Below, in pieces: positions 11,386 to 23,499 of a DNA stretch of 64,000 bases; position 1 is the first letter of the stretch; each line of letters opens with the position of its first letter. Source of the stretch: Arachis hypogaea (lineage: Eukaryota; Streptophyta; Magnoliopsida; Fabales; Fabaceae). The stretch is taken from contig NC_092052.1 in the NCBI RefSeq assembly GCF_003086295.3, positions 16,336,346 through 16,400,345 of the forward strand. The letters are read 5' to 3'. Below the pieces are notes generated by a model, which ran no database searches, was not told the DNA's origin, and saw nothing but the letters and a program-made list of their open reading frames with translations. The position numbers were made by a program, and so were the translations under genes.

Positions 11386-11942
11386 TAGTTTTAAGTAGTT
11401 CATAAAAATATATTTTAGATTTATTTTTACTTTTTTTAATATGGGAATAACACCGGTCAGAATTTATTTGTATTCCTTAAATAAATGTTACAGAATTGCA
11501 CAAATGTAAACTTGAAGTGTATACTAAGTACTAACACATGGACATATGAACATTTGAGTAGGGTGAAATCCATGGAACAAAAAGAACCAATTTTGATAAA
11601 TTCTTTTTTAGAAAAGCGAGTATTCTCTGTATTAAAATGTTTAAAACCTCACTGTAATTCGTATATACCAAAATATACTTATGAAAAATATAATTATAAT
11701 AAATTGTATATCTATAAAAATGTACGATTTGGAGCTGTCAAAATGTGCTAACAAAACTGTAACGGTAGAAGTAATTCGTCCCATTAAGAAATTTTGTCTC
11801 CATTAAAATAAATCACATGGTTAAAATGATTTTATGGTATATACACCTATAACGCTTTCCTATTTAATTAGCCAACGCGTGTATGTTAAATTGTAGAAAT
11901 GAGGTATAAAGTTTATAAAAATTGGATTTTGATTACTTATAA

Positions 11943-12626
11943 GTAGTGGTAGAAATGGGTTGAACCGAATCAAGCTAGTAATAAGTAGAAGTAGAAATAG
12001 GTTGAGTCGAGTTTTAGTTTTGATGAATCTAGTTTATGTTGTAACTAAATACTAAATAAATAATTCAAGCTTACGTCTATTACTTTTCATAGGTTTTTTT
12101 TTTTTTCAGGTTTAAGTCCAATTTATTTAAAACCTGACAAGTCTATAAGTTTATTTGAAAAAAATTATAACTCAAAACAATAAATTTAAAAATTTTAAAT
12201 TGACATAAATATATTTCAAAATTTATAATTCATAATTTATAAAGTATAATTTATTTTTATATCAATCTTTAGTCACATATTATAACTATATTTATAATTT
12301 ATAATTTTTTTTTTGAACAAAAATATCATAATCTTAACTAATCTTGACCATTGATTTTTTTTTTAATTTTATTTTATATTTAATATAAGTGAATAATTGA
12401 AAGTCTAAACTAAGAATAATTTATTTTTACAAAAAAATTATTTTCACGAGCTGATTCAATGAATTTCATAAATTTTTTAAAGTCTATGTTCTGATCTTTT
12501 TAACTAATATGCTTTACAAAAAGTTTAAGTCTGACTTATTTAATAAAACAAATTGAGGTGAGTCAAGTCTAAAATAAATTGTACCACGAATTTTTGTTAG
12601 GTAGTCTGACCCACTTTTACCTCTAC
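11943..12626. mobile_element. MITE with GTAG(T/A)GGTA(G/A)AA ends
   Basis: The left end GTAGTGGTAGAAATGGGTTG and the reverse complement of the right end GTAGAGGTAAAAGTGGGTCA are similar at 16 of 20 bases. The interior is AT-rich without genes and contains the repeat shared with 7,395-7,815. Target duplications are not clear. Confidence 0.5.
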
Positions 12627-12639
12627 TTACAAAAAAATA

Positions 12640-13680
12640 ACTTATAAATTAAATACTTGTTCCTTTTCTTTAGTAAGGGTTAAGGATTTTTTCAATTTAA
12701 ATACTGCTTTTAGAAAGATAATTAATATAGAATTTTCTAACATATAATTATAACGAATTATACATCTATAAAAATATAATTTCTATTTTATATATATATA
12801 ATTATAAAATAATTTATATTTTTAAATTATTTTTAAGATTGACTTATATCCATTTAATTCTAAGCATAATTGATGCCCAACAACATATTACAAGAAAGAT
12901 AATAACATAATTCATGCAAACTGCTAAATGCTAAGGTTAAATAGGCGATGTATTATTATCCCTCTATTATTCATCAATAATATGAATATATGATACATCA
13001 CTATATCTATATAGAAGCTGTCTAATTGGCAGCAAATGACCAACAAGATTCCAAAGAAATTTGAGGTTGGAAGAAATAGCTAGTGGGGAGAATGGTAGAT
13101 AGGGCTACAAATAAAGGACCCAAATTAGTGGTTTAAGCTCTAAAGTGACTTAAAAAGTTAAAATGTTGACTTGAGCTTATATAATTTTGGAATGTTAAGA
13201 CTTATTTTTGTGGCTCATGATTATTATGGACAAAAGAATATTTAATTCCCTTGTTCACCTTTGTTTCTTGAGGGAAATATCTGTACATTTGCCTTCGTGC
13301 TCTTGAACTGTTAAGTTAGAAATGAAAGGAAAGAAATTGTGTGGAAAAGGAATTTATTTGGTGAAAAACAAAGGTAGATCATGAGTGAAAATTGTAATTA
13401 AATTTTTTAAAAGAATGTATACATTATATATAGTATTTTTATTTTTTTTAAAATATACTCTTCACCATAGTACGGTTGGCAAAAAAAAAAAATGGTTATT
13501 GAATGTTTATTATTCTAATATGCATGTCTTGATACTCAATTCATTAACTTTACGTTTTGTACTTTTTTTATTTTAATACTTAAATTCTCATTTTCTTTTT
13601 TAAAATCATACGAAATAATATAGAGATATATTGTCCAATCATCTATGACCTTGTAACTTTTTCCTATCATAATATATATT
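12640..13680. other. AT-rich intergenic DNA, no gene seen
   Basis: No coding or RNA gene is recognised. Short open frames are AT-driven and without domains. Confidence 0.4.
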
Positions 13681-13685
13681 AGAAT

Positions 13686-14244
13686 AAAGTATTATTTTTA
13701 TCTCCAATATTTGGATTGAATTTTAGTTTAATTCCTAATATTTTAAATATTTTATTTCAGTTTTAAACATTTTCTAACATCTTGTTTCAATTTCGAACAA
13801 ATTTTAAGTGGATTTAATATTATCCTATAATTAAATTTAACACAAATAATTCATATAGTGAAGAACCAATAGTATTTAATTTCAGTATATAAGTAAAATT
13901 AATCTACCAACGATCACTAATATAAAATTTTTTCTTTAATTTTAAAGTGTTGATAATTGATTGTTAGGATTTAAAATTTTGTAGAAAAAGAAAATTAAGA
14001 AAAAAAATTGTTACGAGAAGATTTTTGGTTATATTTTTTTAGTAGATTATACATAGAAGAATATATGACTTAACTAGTAATATTATTAACATTTATCTCA
14101 CTTATTTTATTAATTATTAGTGATAAATTTAATGGTTGGACAATATTAAATTTATTTAAAATTATTTAAAAATAAAATATTAAAAATATTAAAAATTAAA
14201 TTAAAATTTAGTCCAAATATTAGAGATCAAAATAGTACTTTTCT
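13686..14244. mobile_element. MITE with long TIRs (Mutator-like family also seen at 57.4 kb)
   Basis: The left end (AAAGTATTATTTTTATCTCC) and the reverse complement of the right end (AAAAGTACTATTTTGATCTC) match. The similarity continues for about 100 bp through AATATTTGG and TTTAATATTTT blocks. The ends resemble those of the element at 57,417 (AAAATACCGTTTTTATCCC), so they may belong to one family. No coding capacity. Confidence 0.5.
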
Positions 14245-14508
14245 TAAAAATAGGTATTTGCATCAATCATTTACTATAAAAATTGATGAGTACAATAATA
14301 AAATTAAAGTGTAAAACACAAAAAGTTGTGTGTAAAAGCATACACACAGAGAAGTCTAAACCAACTATCTCCACTCCATTGTAACTGACTGTTTTTCTTG
14401 TTTGCATCTCATAAAATGGACAATGAAGACATGCCAAAACCAAAGTAGTGATAATGATCTCATAGACCTAATTTAATATATTATTGAACTGCACATATAC
14501 CACTCAAA

Positions 14509-14945
14509 TTTGTGGGTACCCATCTTGTTCTTATTCGTTCGGGACGGATTTTTAGCGGGACGGATTTTTGGAAGGAGTTGGGCAGGGTCGGGTTTAGGTA
14601 ATATTCGTCCCTACCCGTCCCGCTATATATATAATTTTAATATATAATATATAAAATAATTAGTAAATGATTAATAATATTGTATCATATTTAAATTTTT
14701 ATTTTAATTTATGTTATGTATGTGACGATGGTTATATAAATTTTGAAATTTAATTTTATTTATTAGATTTTAATAATTATAGAGGCGGGTAAAAACGGAT
14801 AGGACGGATATCTGCAGGGGCGAGTTAAGGTTCAACGTTTTACTACTCATAAGTAAAAGTGGGGCGAGTTCTATACAAATTATTGTACAACGAGACAGAA
14901 TCGAATAGAACAAAAACCCGCCCCTATCCGCTCCGTTGCCACCCT
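14509..14945. mobile_element. Small element flanked by ACTCAAA direct repeats
   Basis: ACTCAAA occurs at 14502-14508 and 14946-14952. Between them lie GC-rich ends (GGGACGGATTTTTAGCGGGAC on the left, CCGCTCCGTTGCCACCCT on the right) around an AT-rich centre. Such GGGTGGCAACGG-type ends are common in plant hAT-like and Mutator-like MITEs. The terminal inverted repeat itself is weak. Confidence 0.45.
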
Positions 14946-15304
14946 ACTCAAAAGTATGATGCACCTTCTTCGACCCTATAATTCCCATACAAAATGGCAT
15001 TATAATAAAGTTATAATAAGAATATATTAGTGTCCTTTCATGAATTGATGAATTAATAACCACATATATGAAACGAATACTCTAGATTTTTTCTCCCTTA
15101 ATATCGGTATCTGTATCAATCTACATTCATGTCAACTAAACAGTACTTGAAAAAAAAAATTCATTGACTCAAATTTTCGATAATTCTTTTTTTTTTAGAA
15201 AAGTTGGAGTAAATTATTTCAATTATAATATCCACTACTTTATTATAACTATTTATTTATTTTATATATGGTCGAAAATTTTTTTAGTTGAATAATTCAG
15301 AGTG

Positions 15305-15481
15305 CCAATGAGTAATAGCTCAAATGGCATAGACTCTCCATACTCAACTAAGAGGTTGCGGGTTCGAGTCTCCTATCTTTACATAAAGCCAATGAGTAAT
15401 AGCTCAAATGACATAGTCTCCCCATACTCAATTAAGAGGTTGCGGGTTCGAGTCTCCTATCTTTGGTAAAAAAAAAAAAAT
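15305..15481 (+). mobile_element. Dimeric tRNA-derived SINE with 14-bp target duplication
   Basis: Two nearly identical tandem units (15305-15388 and 15389-15466) each hold a pol III box A-like TAGCTCAAATGGCATAG and a box B GGTTCGAGTCTCC. They are followed by a single poly(A) tail. The 14-base AATAATTCAGAGTG stands perfectly duplicated on both sides (15291-15304 and 15482-15495), so the pair was inserted as one unit through an RNA copy. The box spacing and tail are those of plant tRNA-derived SINEs. Confidence 0.85.
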
Positions 15482-15770
15482 AATAATTCAGAGTGATGGG
15501 TTGGGCCAGGTTACTTCAGGCTAGCTACTCTATTATTTTCCTGCCCAAGAAAAAACTACCCCGATATTTTTTACCAAAAAGAAGACACTATTTAGCAGTG
15601 CTTGCAATTTGCATTTTAAAATCATAAGAAATAGTTGATTGAGTTATCTGTGGTAACTTAAAATATTTAGAAAAAAAATAAAAAAATATTTAGAAATAGA
15701 GAGACATGTGTTGACCTCTGTATCAATAAATTCTTCTTGAGTTATAAAGAGTGGTATTGTATTGACCTAT

Positions 15771-16923
15771 AATGCACGAACACTAATATGGACACAGGAC
15801 ACAATATGACACGGGATATGTCGATACACAAATTTTAAAATTTTATAAGATACGGAGACATGCATACATATAAAATATAAAATATTTTTTAAATAAATTA
15901 TAATAATATTTTAATATTTTATTGATATTAAAATATAAATTATTTTTTAAATTATTTTTAATGTCTTATTTTAATTATATCAAGTATTTAAAATATTTTT
16001 TGCTTTAATATTTCAAGAATATATGTTTAGAATAAGATTAGACATGCTGAGACGTGATAGTATTTAGGTGTATCAAAACTAATGGCGGATTTACGGGAGG
16101 ACCTAAGGTGGCCATAGTCCCCCCAATTTTTTTTAAATTAATATTATTAATTTATTATTTTATATATATATATATATTATAGATTAAATATGTTTTATTA
16201 TACTAACATACTAAAAAAATTTACATGTTAGTAATTTAATATTAGTAATTTAATATGTATAAATTATAATGTGTATTATAATATATTAGTAGCAATTAAC
16301 AAATAGGTTTAAAAAAATAAAAGAACGTATAAAAAAATTATTAAAAGATATAGGTTTGTATTAATGTAAAAAAGCAACGACTATAAATTTTTTTTTTATT
16401 TTGACACTTTCTAGGGCAATAGTAATAATTTAATAAACTTTTTAAACAATAAAAATTATTAAAACAAGACTTTAAAATAAGATAAAAGATAAATTTTTAG
16501 CAAATTATATAATTGTATATATTGAAAAAGAGAATGCTTCAAAATTTATCTCAGATGATAAATTGATAATTTTAGTTATATGAAATATCGCAGAACAAAT
16601 TTAAAAATACCAAAATCCTAAAGTATGTAGTTGAATGTTAATTTCTATATAATATAATTATTAATTTTGACATATATACTATAAATTATATTTTGTTAAT
16701 TTTTTGTTATGTTATATTTTAATCTATTTTGTATTTAATTTGGCCCCCTTTTATAAAATTTTTGGATCCGCCACTGATCAAAACGTGTTTGGAGAAGAAT
16801 TTTTTATTTTTTATTAAGACACGGTTGGACACACAGTAAACACGTCTGTCGGTGAATATCGTGTTCAAAATATATCCGACACGCAAACACAGCAACTCAA
16901 CGAAGTGTCTATGCTTTATATAG
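15771..16923. mobile_element. MITE with GACAC-rich ends, interrupted by a hAT element
   Basis: A 12-base direct repeat GTATTGACCTAT flanks the segment (15759-15770 and 16924-16935). The ends are imperfect inverted repeats (ATGCACGAACAC on the left; AAGCATAGACAC from the right) followed by GACACGG-type motifs. Without the nested hAT element its length is about 450 bp. It is the older of the two insertions. Confidence 0.6.
16080..16776. mobile_element. Non-autonomous hAT element with 8-bp target duplication
   Basis: The ends TAATGGCGGAT and, from the right, CAGTGGCGGAT form an 11-base terminal inverted repeat with two mismatches. ATCAAAAC is duplicated exactly at 16072-16079 and 16777-16784; eight bases is the hAT signature length. 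The interior is AT-rich and has no transposase. It is nested in the MITE above. Confidence 0.8.
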
Positions 16924-16984
16924 GTATTGACCTATTCAATTATTGATAGCAATACCGAAAATGATAATAGGTTGATTGTAAATT

Positions 16985-17100
16985 GATTTTACTATTTTTG
17001 TAGTTTTTTTTTTCTGTTTTTTTTTTTTTTGTTTTTGTTTTTGTTTTTGTTTTTTTTTTTGTGTTTGTGTTTGTTTTTGATATTTCATCTTGTTGTGTTG
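16985..17100. repeat. T-rich tract with GTTTTT units
   Basis: Runs of T alternate with GTTTTT and GTTTGT units. This is low-complexity sequence, possibly an old poly(A) tail read from the other strand. Confidence 0.6.
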
Positions 17101-18760
17101 AATTTTTTTAAAAAAAAAATCATATACAGGGTTTTTCCAGAATAAATGTATGTATAGTGGGCGTAATTGAATATAATTAACTAAGCTTTTTTGGCATATA
17201 ATTAAGAATCCTAAAGGCCAAAATAGCGATGATCAATTAATCATAGTTGAGAATATGTTACATTGAATACAATTTCGCTATTCAATCAATCAATCATAAT
17301 TAATACATTAAATTAAACCCTCTAGGTATGATCGACCGAATGCAATGAATTCGCCAAAATACAAAAAAAAAAAAAAAAACAAAAATTATTCATCAAAATT
17401 AAACAAGTGAAAATAAAACTCAAGCATGATCCTTATTAGCTATGGTATCATTTTTCACCATCTATGTCAATAACCTTTGACATATTCCAAACTAATTAAT
17501 GAACATAAAAATCGTAGTAGTTGGGCAAGGATGATCATAGCTTGTTATACACACATGAATATGTCAAAGGGTAGTTGTTATTATTAGTAGATATGAGCAA
17601 ATTCATCTCCTTTTTCCACTTCCTTCTAAAACTATGCAAACCAAATTGCAATTGAATTGAATGCGTTTCGGAATTTCCATGAACCCAACCATTTGTTCTC
17701 TCGTGGGCTCCACCAACAAGCTTAGCTAGCCCTCGTTGGAAAGGGAAAAAAAAGAATTATTTGTTTCCCTTAACCTAACAAAATAAATTTGATGGAATTG
17801 TCTATTATTGTAGATTTGTATACCTTGTGATGATTTGTTAAATATCTCAGAATATATAAATTAATTACTATGTTATATGTTATATGTTGTATGTTGTATT
17901 AAATGTATATATAATAAATCCTAACACATTTTGGCACGAGGAAAGGGTGTGGTATTAATGTACTTATGTACCATGAAATAAAAGACCCCGTTGCGAATGT
18001 ATCTTAACACAATACAGAACATTTTTATTGGTTAATAAATTATTAATCATTAGACAAAGGGTCGGATCAAAAAATAAAAATAAAAAATAAAAACAAGAAG
18101 AAAAATAAAAGAAAAGAGAAAAGAGGCGGCAATACTTCTGTAAGTCTGTAACGAATATAATAAGGGCTGTGGAACTGTGGTTATAAATTCAAAATTTTAG
18201 ATGAGTAAACCTCCCTCCTATTCCTAACTATTTAATTTGAATTTTTGATAAGTAATAATCCGTCTTTTAACAAGATGAATATGAACAAAAAAATTAAGAT
18301 ATCAAACAAAATAAATGATTAGGAGTCGATATAACATTTTAGTCTTGTTAGAGAATAGCTTTACATTTATCGAAATAGTAGGGGTAAGAGTGAAACTTTA
18401 ATCATTTCATATTTACAATATTACTCCTTATCAATGAGTAGTAAGCTAGTATCAAAGCTTATGAGTAGTATTGTTTAAATAAAGAGTTAATACCCTAATT
18501 AATTAGTAGAGTTAATACCTTTTCTCTTTAACTATTATTACTTAAAGAATTTAGTTAATTTGTATTTCAAAAGTATAAGTTAAGATTATAACTTAAAAAA
18601 AATTATTAAAAATACAAAAATTTAAATATTTAATACATTTGTTAAAAGAAAAATATTTAAAAATTTATATTAATAATAATCTTATCATGTATTTTAAAGA
18701 CACATATTAGTTAAATCTTTACTTAAAAGATATTTGTTGAGTTTATTATATTACTCAGAG
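17101..18760. other. AT-rich intergenic DNA, no gene seen
   Basis: No coding frame, RNA gene or clear transposon end is recognised in this stretch. Confidence 0.4.
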
Positions 18761-18763
18761 TAA

Positions 18764-19993
18764 TTACTCAAATAAGTTCCTTAAGTTTTTAAGATCGGAC
18801 ATTTTAATCCCTCAACTTTTTAAACACAAAAAATTTTCCAAATTTAATACCGGTAGACAAATCAATCATTGATCTTATTTTTTCATCAATGACAAACAGA
18901 AAATGGTGACATAAAAGCATGGACTAGCACACGTGACAATCAGTTGTCCATGCGTGCAAACAAGGCAAATTAGTTTCTGGACTTAAGTTTTAAAATTGTG
19001 TCATTTTGGAGAATATCGAAAACGCAGCATTTGATTCTTCTCCATCTCTGAACTCCGTTCCCTCCTCGGTCACCACCTCCTGAGTCTCTCGTTGCTCGAA
19101 TCTCCTCTACTTCTCGTAATTTTCTTATCCAACCAGATTTTGATTCAGATTTTAGTTCTGTTTTACTTGCGTTATACCTATTGAAAAAGAAGGAAGTGAT
19201 TATGGCAGAGAACATTGAACCCACGAGACCATGGCCAACATGCTCTCCATCGGCGCTATCTACTCTCTTTTGTTTTCTTTAGTTCTCCAACTCCACTTAT
19301 ATCTATCTCTCCATCTCTTTCATCCAAATGTTGAAGGCTCTCATGCCCGTCACTATCTATCTACTCCATCACCATCAGTATTCTCTTCAAGAAGGAGAGT
19401 TTCAAGAACAAGACCATGGCTAACAATTAACATGCTTTCCATATCATTTGATGTCGTCATTCGCCGCTTATGGGGTACCATTCTCTCAGGGATAACTCCA
19501 CTTTTCATTTGGATTTCGTCATCTTTGGGATTAACTTCTTTTGTGCTTTTGCTTTTAATCTTGCCGTGTTCTTATTCATTGGAAGGACTTTGACTTTGAC
19601 CATGAACTTTGCTGGAGCGGTGAAAGACTGACTCCTAATTGCGTTTTCGTGGTCGGTGATTAAGGATACCGTCATGCAGGTGAATTTGATTGGGTATGAG
19701 TTGGCATTCTTGGGAGAGGTGAGAAGAGAATCAAACGCAGTTTTAGAACTTTAAGTCTAGGGACTAATTTATCTTATTTGCATACATGAACAACTAACTT
19801 CCACATACATGTGCTAGTATATGTCTCTATGTTAACATTTTTTGTCTACTATTGACAGAAAAATAAAGTCAGGAACTGATTTGTCTGTTGGAATTAAATT
19901 TGGAAGAGTTTTTTTAGTATTATATATTTTAAAAGTTGAGGGACTGAAGTGTCCAATCTTAAAAATCTCAGTGACTGATTTGGATAATTATTC
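18764..19993. mobile_element. Mutator-like TIR element carrying GC-richer filler (Pack-MULE-like)
   Basis: The left end (AGTTCCTTAAGTTTTTAAGATCGGACATTTTAATCCCTCAACTTTTT) and the reverse complement of the right end share GTTTTTAAGAT-GGACA and CCCTCAACTTTT blocks over about 80 bp. The middle (18,970-19,600) is less AT-rich and has open frames on both strands without a known domain, suggesting captured gene pieces. No transposase is present. Target duplications are not resolved. Confidence 0.5.
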
Positions 19994-20050
19994 TATAACT
20001 TATTCTAATAACCTTAATTAATTATGTGTATTAATGAATCCTCTATTCTA

Positions 20051-20466
20051 AGACTTAGTTTGGTAAAAATTTTATTTTTCAAAAGTAGTTTTTAAAATAT
20101 AACTTTTTAAAAATTGTAGTACCTATCTTTGGTAAATTAAATTAAAAATAACTTTTAAAGCACAAGCAATAAGAAGTGTGTTTGGTAAAATCACTTTTAA
20201 AATTTAAAAATACTATTATAGACATTTATGTAAGAATTAAATTTGGATATTAATTAATATATGAGATTATATTAGACTTTTTATTTTGATAAACACAAAC
20301 TAACTTTAAAAAATTCACTCTTAAATGTTTTCAAAAATACCTCTAACTTTTAAAAGCTGCAGGTACGAGTACATAAATTTTTTAATTTATCAAATACAAA
20401 ACGAGTTGTTTATACCTTTAAAAAAATACAAACATCTCTTTAAAATTTTTTATCAAATCAAGTCTA
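20051..20466. mobile_element. MITE with AGACTTAGTTTGG-type ends
   Basis: The left end AGACTTAGTTTGGTAAAAAT and the reverse complement of the right end AGACTTGATTTGATAAAAAA are similar. The interior is AT-rich, with internal inverted similarity and no gene. Confidence 0.5.
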
Positions 20467-21297
20467 AGTGTTACATGCAGATAAAAAAAACAGTTAATAT
20501 AGAATCTGAATTTCAGTAAAACACATATCAAGTAAGTCAGCATTCATTGTGCCATATCTTATCAAAACAAAATGGTATCAAATTAAAAGAGAAGATTTTA
20601 CGAGATCAAGTTAAATAAAATAATAAAAAAATTTTATTCAATACAAACTGTCACAATTCTAGATGTAATAAGTTCTAGCTATGTAACAACAGTCTGAAAA
20701 ACAAAAGAAGAAAGTATCATCTTGTTGTTGCAACTCCCTTTATATATGAAATTTCACTCTATAAAAGGTTGATTTTATTGTATGAGAACAAATAGATAGA
20801 AAAAGCCGTAAAAAGTGACAAAAGATAAGAGTTTTAGATTTCAAAAAGTATGAGCTAGATTGAACTCATATAGTTTCCTTTTCACTAATTTGTGTTAGTA
20901 TTTAGAGGTGTTTTAAGGTAGGTTAAGCTTAGGTGTTAAGAACTTGGTTTGAACTATTGGATTAGTGATTATAATCATGTTGATTATAGTGAAAGGTAAT
21001 TACTATATATGATGTCTAAAAGTGTATGTCTAATTTACTATAAAAAATAAAAAATTAATATTTAATTTTAAAAATAAAAAAATAAATAATTATTAAATAT
21101 TTAAAATTTATCATAAAAAGTAAATTAGATAAAAATTATTATAGGCACTATAGAATTTAGTATAAAAAAATTTCGTCATGGTTTTTGGTGTAAACTGGAT
21201 GTAATTCTTTTTGCACATGAAGTCTGAGTCAAAATACATGATTCCATCATCTTTTTCCCTCATCTCTATTACTTTTTTTTTTGAGTACAGGATAAAG

Positions 21298-21643
21298 GGT
21301 TTATTTGGATAAACTTTTAAGAAAAAATATTTTTTTAAGTATTTTTAAAAAAAATAAAAAATAAAAAATAATTTTATATTTAAATATCTCATATAAAAAT
21401 ATATTTTATCTATTAATTATATTTAGATACAATTATATAAAAATAATTTTTTATTTATTTATTACATTAAAACATCTTTTCTAAAGTAAAAGAGATCTTT
21501 TAAAAAAAATATAGATCGTAACTTCTAAAACAAATATTTTTTATTTTTGTAGTATTTTTATTTTTAATATTAAAAATTTATCAAACATATTAAAAAATAT
21601 AAAAAATATTTTTTAATAATTTAATGACGTTCAAATAAATTCA
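21298..21643. mobile_element. Small MITE with GGTTTATTTGGATAAAC-type ends
   Basis: The left GGTTTATTTGGATAAACTTT and, from the right, GAATTTATTTGAACGTCATT are imperfect inverted repeats around a very AT-rich centre. A separate short palindrome (AACGTC...GACGTT) lies at 21,782-21,803. Neither encodes anything. Confidence 0.35.
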
Positions 21644-22084
21644 AAAATAAAAATAACAACTTATTTTATTGATTTACTGCACCAATTGTCTTAAAATATA
21701 TAATTTTTTTTAATTCAATCTTCATTTTAATTTAAAAAAAAATGTCAATATTTAGGCGACCACTCTGATAAAGATAGTAGAAACGTCTTTTTTTAAAGAC
21801 GTTACATGTGTCACATTGTTATTGGACGAAATATTAAATCGGTCAATAAAATATTTTGAATAAATCAAAATAAAATCGGTTTATTATAATTATCAGATCC
21901 GATTTGATTCGATCGGTTTATATAATCTGAACCAAATCATATTTAAATTTTTTATCAAAATGATAAATATATCCTTAACTTTTATTTCACAGACATTTAA
22001 ATCTATAAAAATATAAAATTACAATTAAATCCTTTTTTGGTAATACAATTAAATCCTTAAAAAAAAAAATCCTAAACTCTTGGT

Positions 22085-22258
22085 AGCCCAAGCCAAAGCC
22101 AAGACAAACCCAATCTCAATGGCTCACCAATTTCTCAATCTAACCGCGAAAAAGCCCTAGCCCCAGCAATCAGCATCTCCTTCGTCTCATCTCTCTGCTC
22201 ACTTCCGCGATCTCAAGCTTTCTCCCTCTCTCGTTTCGGGTCTCGCACTCAAGGTTTT
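22085..22258 (+). other. Gene-leader-like sequence directly abutting the satellite
   Basis: A CT-rich, GC-richer stretch with an AAAAAGCCCTAGCCCC telo-box-like motif. It resembles a plant 5' leader. It runs without a break into the first satellite monomer at 22,259. The only start codon gives a 13-codon frame. It may be the truncated 5' end of the gene from which the satellite arose, or a chance junction. Confidence 0.4.
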
Positions 22259-23499
22259 CGTACTCTTCTTGCTCCACATTATAGCTGTATTCAGACTGAG
22301 TCCACAAGTCTCCCATATTTTTATAGCAGCATTCATGACCGAGTCCACATACTCTTCTTGTTCCAAGTTATAGCTGTATTCAGACTAAGTCCAAGTCCCC
22401 CACATTTCTATAGCAGCATTCATGACCGAGTCTACATACTCTTCTTGCTCCACATTATAGCTGTATTCAGACTAAGTCCACAAGTCCCCCACATTTATAT
22501 AGCAGCATTCATGACCGAGTCCACACACTCTTCTTGCTCCACATTATAGCTGTATTCAATCTGAGTCCAAGTCCCCCACATTTCTATAGCAGCATTCATG
22601 ACCGAGTCCACATACTCTTCTTGCTCCACATTATAGCTGTATTCAGACTGAGTCCACAAGTCCCCCACATTTCTATAGCAGCATTCATGACCGAGTCCAC
22701 ATACTCTTCTTGCTCCACAATATAGCTGTATTCAGACTGAGTCCAAGTCTCCCACATTTCTATAGCAGCATTCAAGACCGAGTCCACATACTCTTCTTGC
22801 TCCACATTATAGCTATATTCAGACGGAGTCCACAAGTCTCCCACATTTCTATAGCAGCATTCATGACCGAGTCCACATACTCTTCTTGCTCCACATTATA
22901 GCTGTATTCAGACTGAGTCCAAGTCCCCCACATTTCTATAGCAGCATTCATGACCAAGTCCACATACTCTTCTTGATCCACATTATAGCTGTATTCAGAC
23001 TGAGTCCACAAGTCCCCCACATTTATATAGCAGCATTCATGACCGAGTCCACATACTCTTCCTGCTCCACATTATTGCTGTATTCAGACTGAGTCCAAGT
23101 CCTCCACATTTCTATAGCAGCATTCATGACCGAGTCCACATACTCTTCTTGCTTCACATTATAGCTGTATTCAGACTAAGTCCACAAGTCCCCCACATTT
23201 CTATATCAGCATTCATGACCGAGTCCACATACTCTTCTTGCTCCACATTATAGCTATATTCAGACTGAGTCCAAATCCCCTACATTTCTATAGCAGCATT
23301 CATGATCGAGTCCACATATTCTTCTTGCTCCATATTATAGCTGTATTCAAACTGAGTCCACAAGTCCCCCACGTTTCTATAGCAGCATTCAAGACCGAGT
23401 CCACATACTCTTCTTGCTCCACGTTATAGGTGTATTCAGACTGAGTCCAAGTCCCCCACATTTCTATAGCAGCATTCATGACCGAGTCCACATACTATT

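Noticed and set aside
11485..11751. 88-codon open frame starting with ATG
   Set aside because: AT-driven composition, no domain, no splice or promoter context, and low-complexity Tyr/Asn/Lys content.
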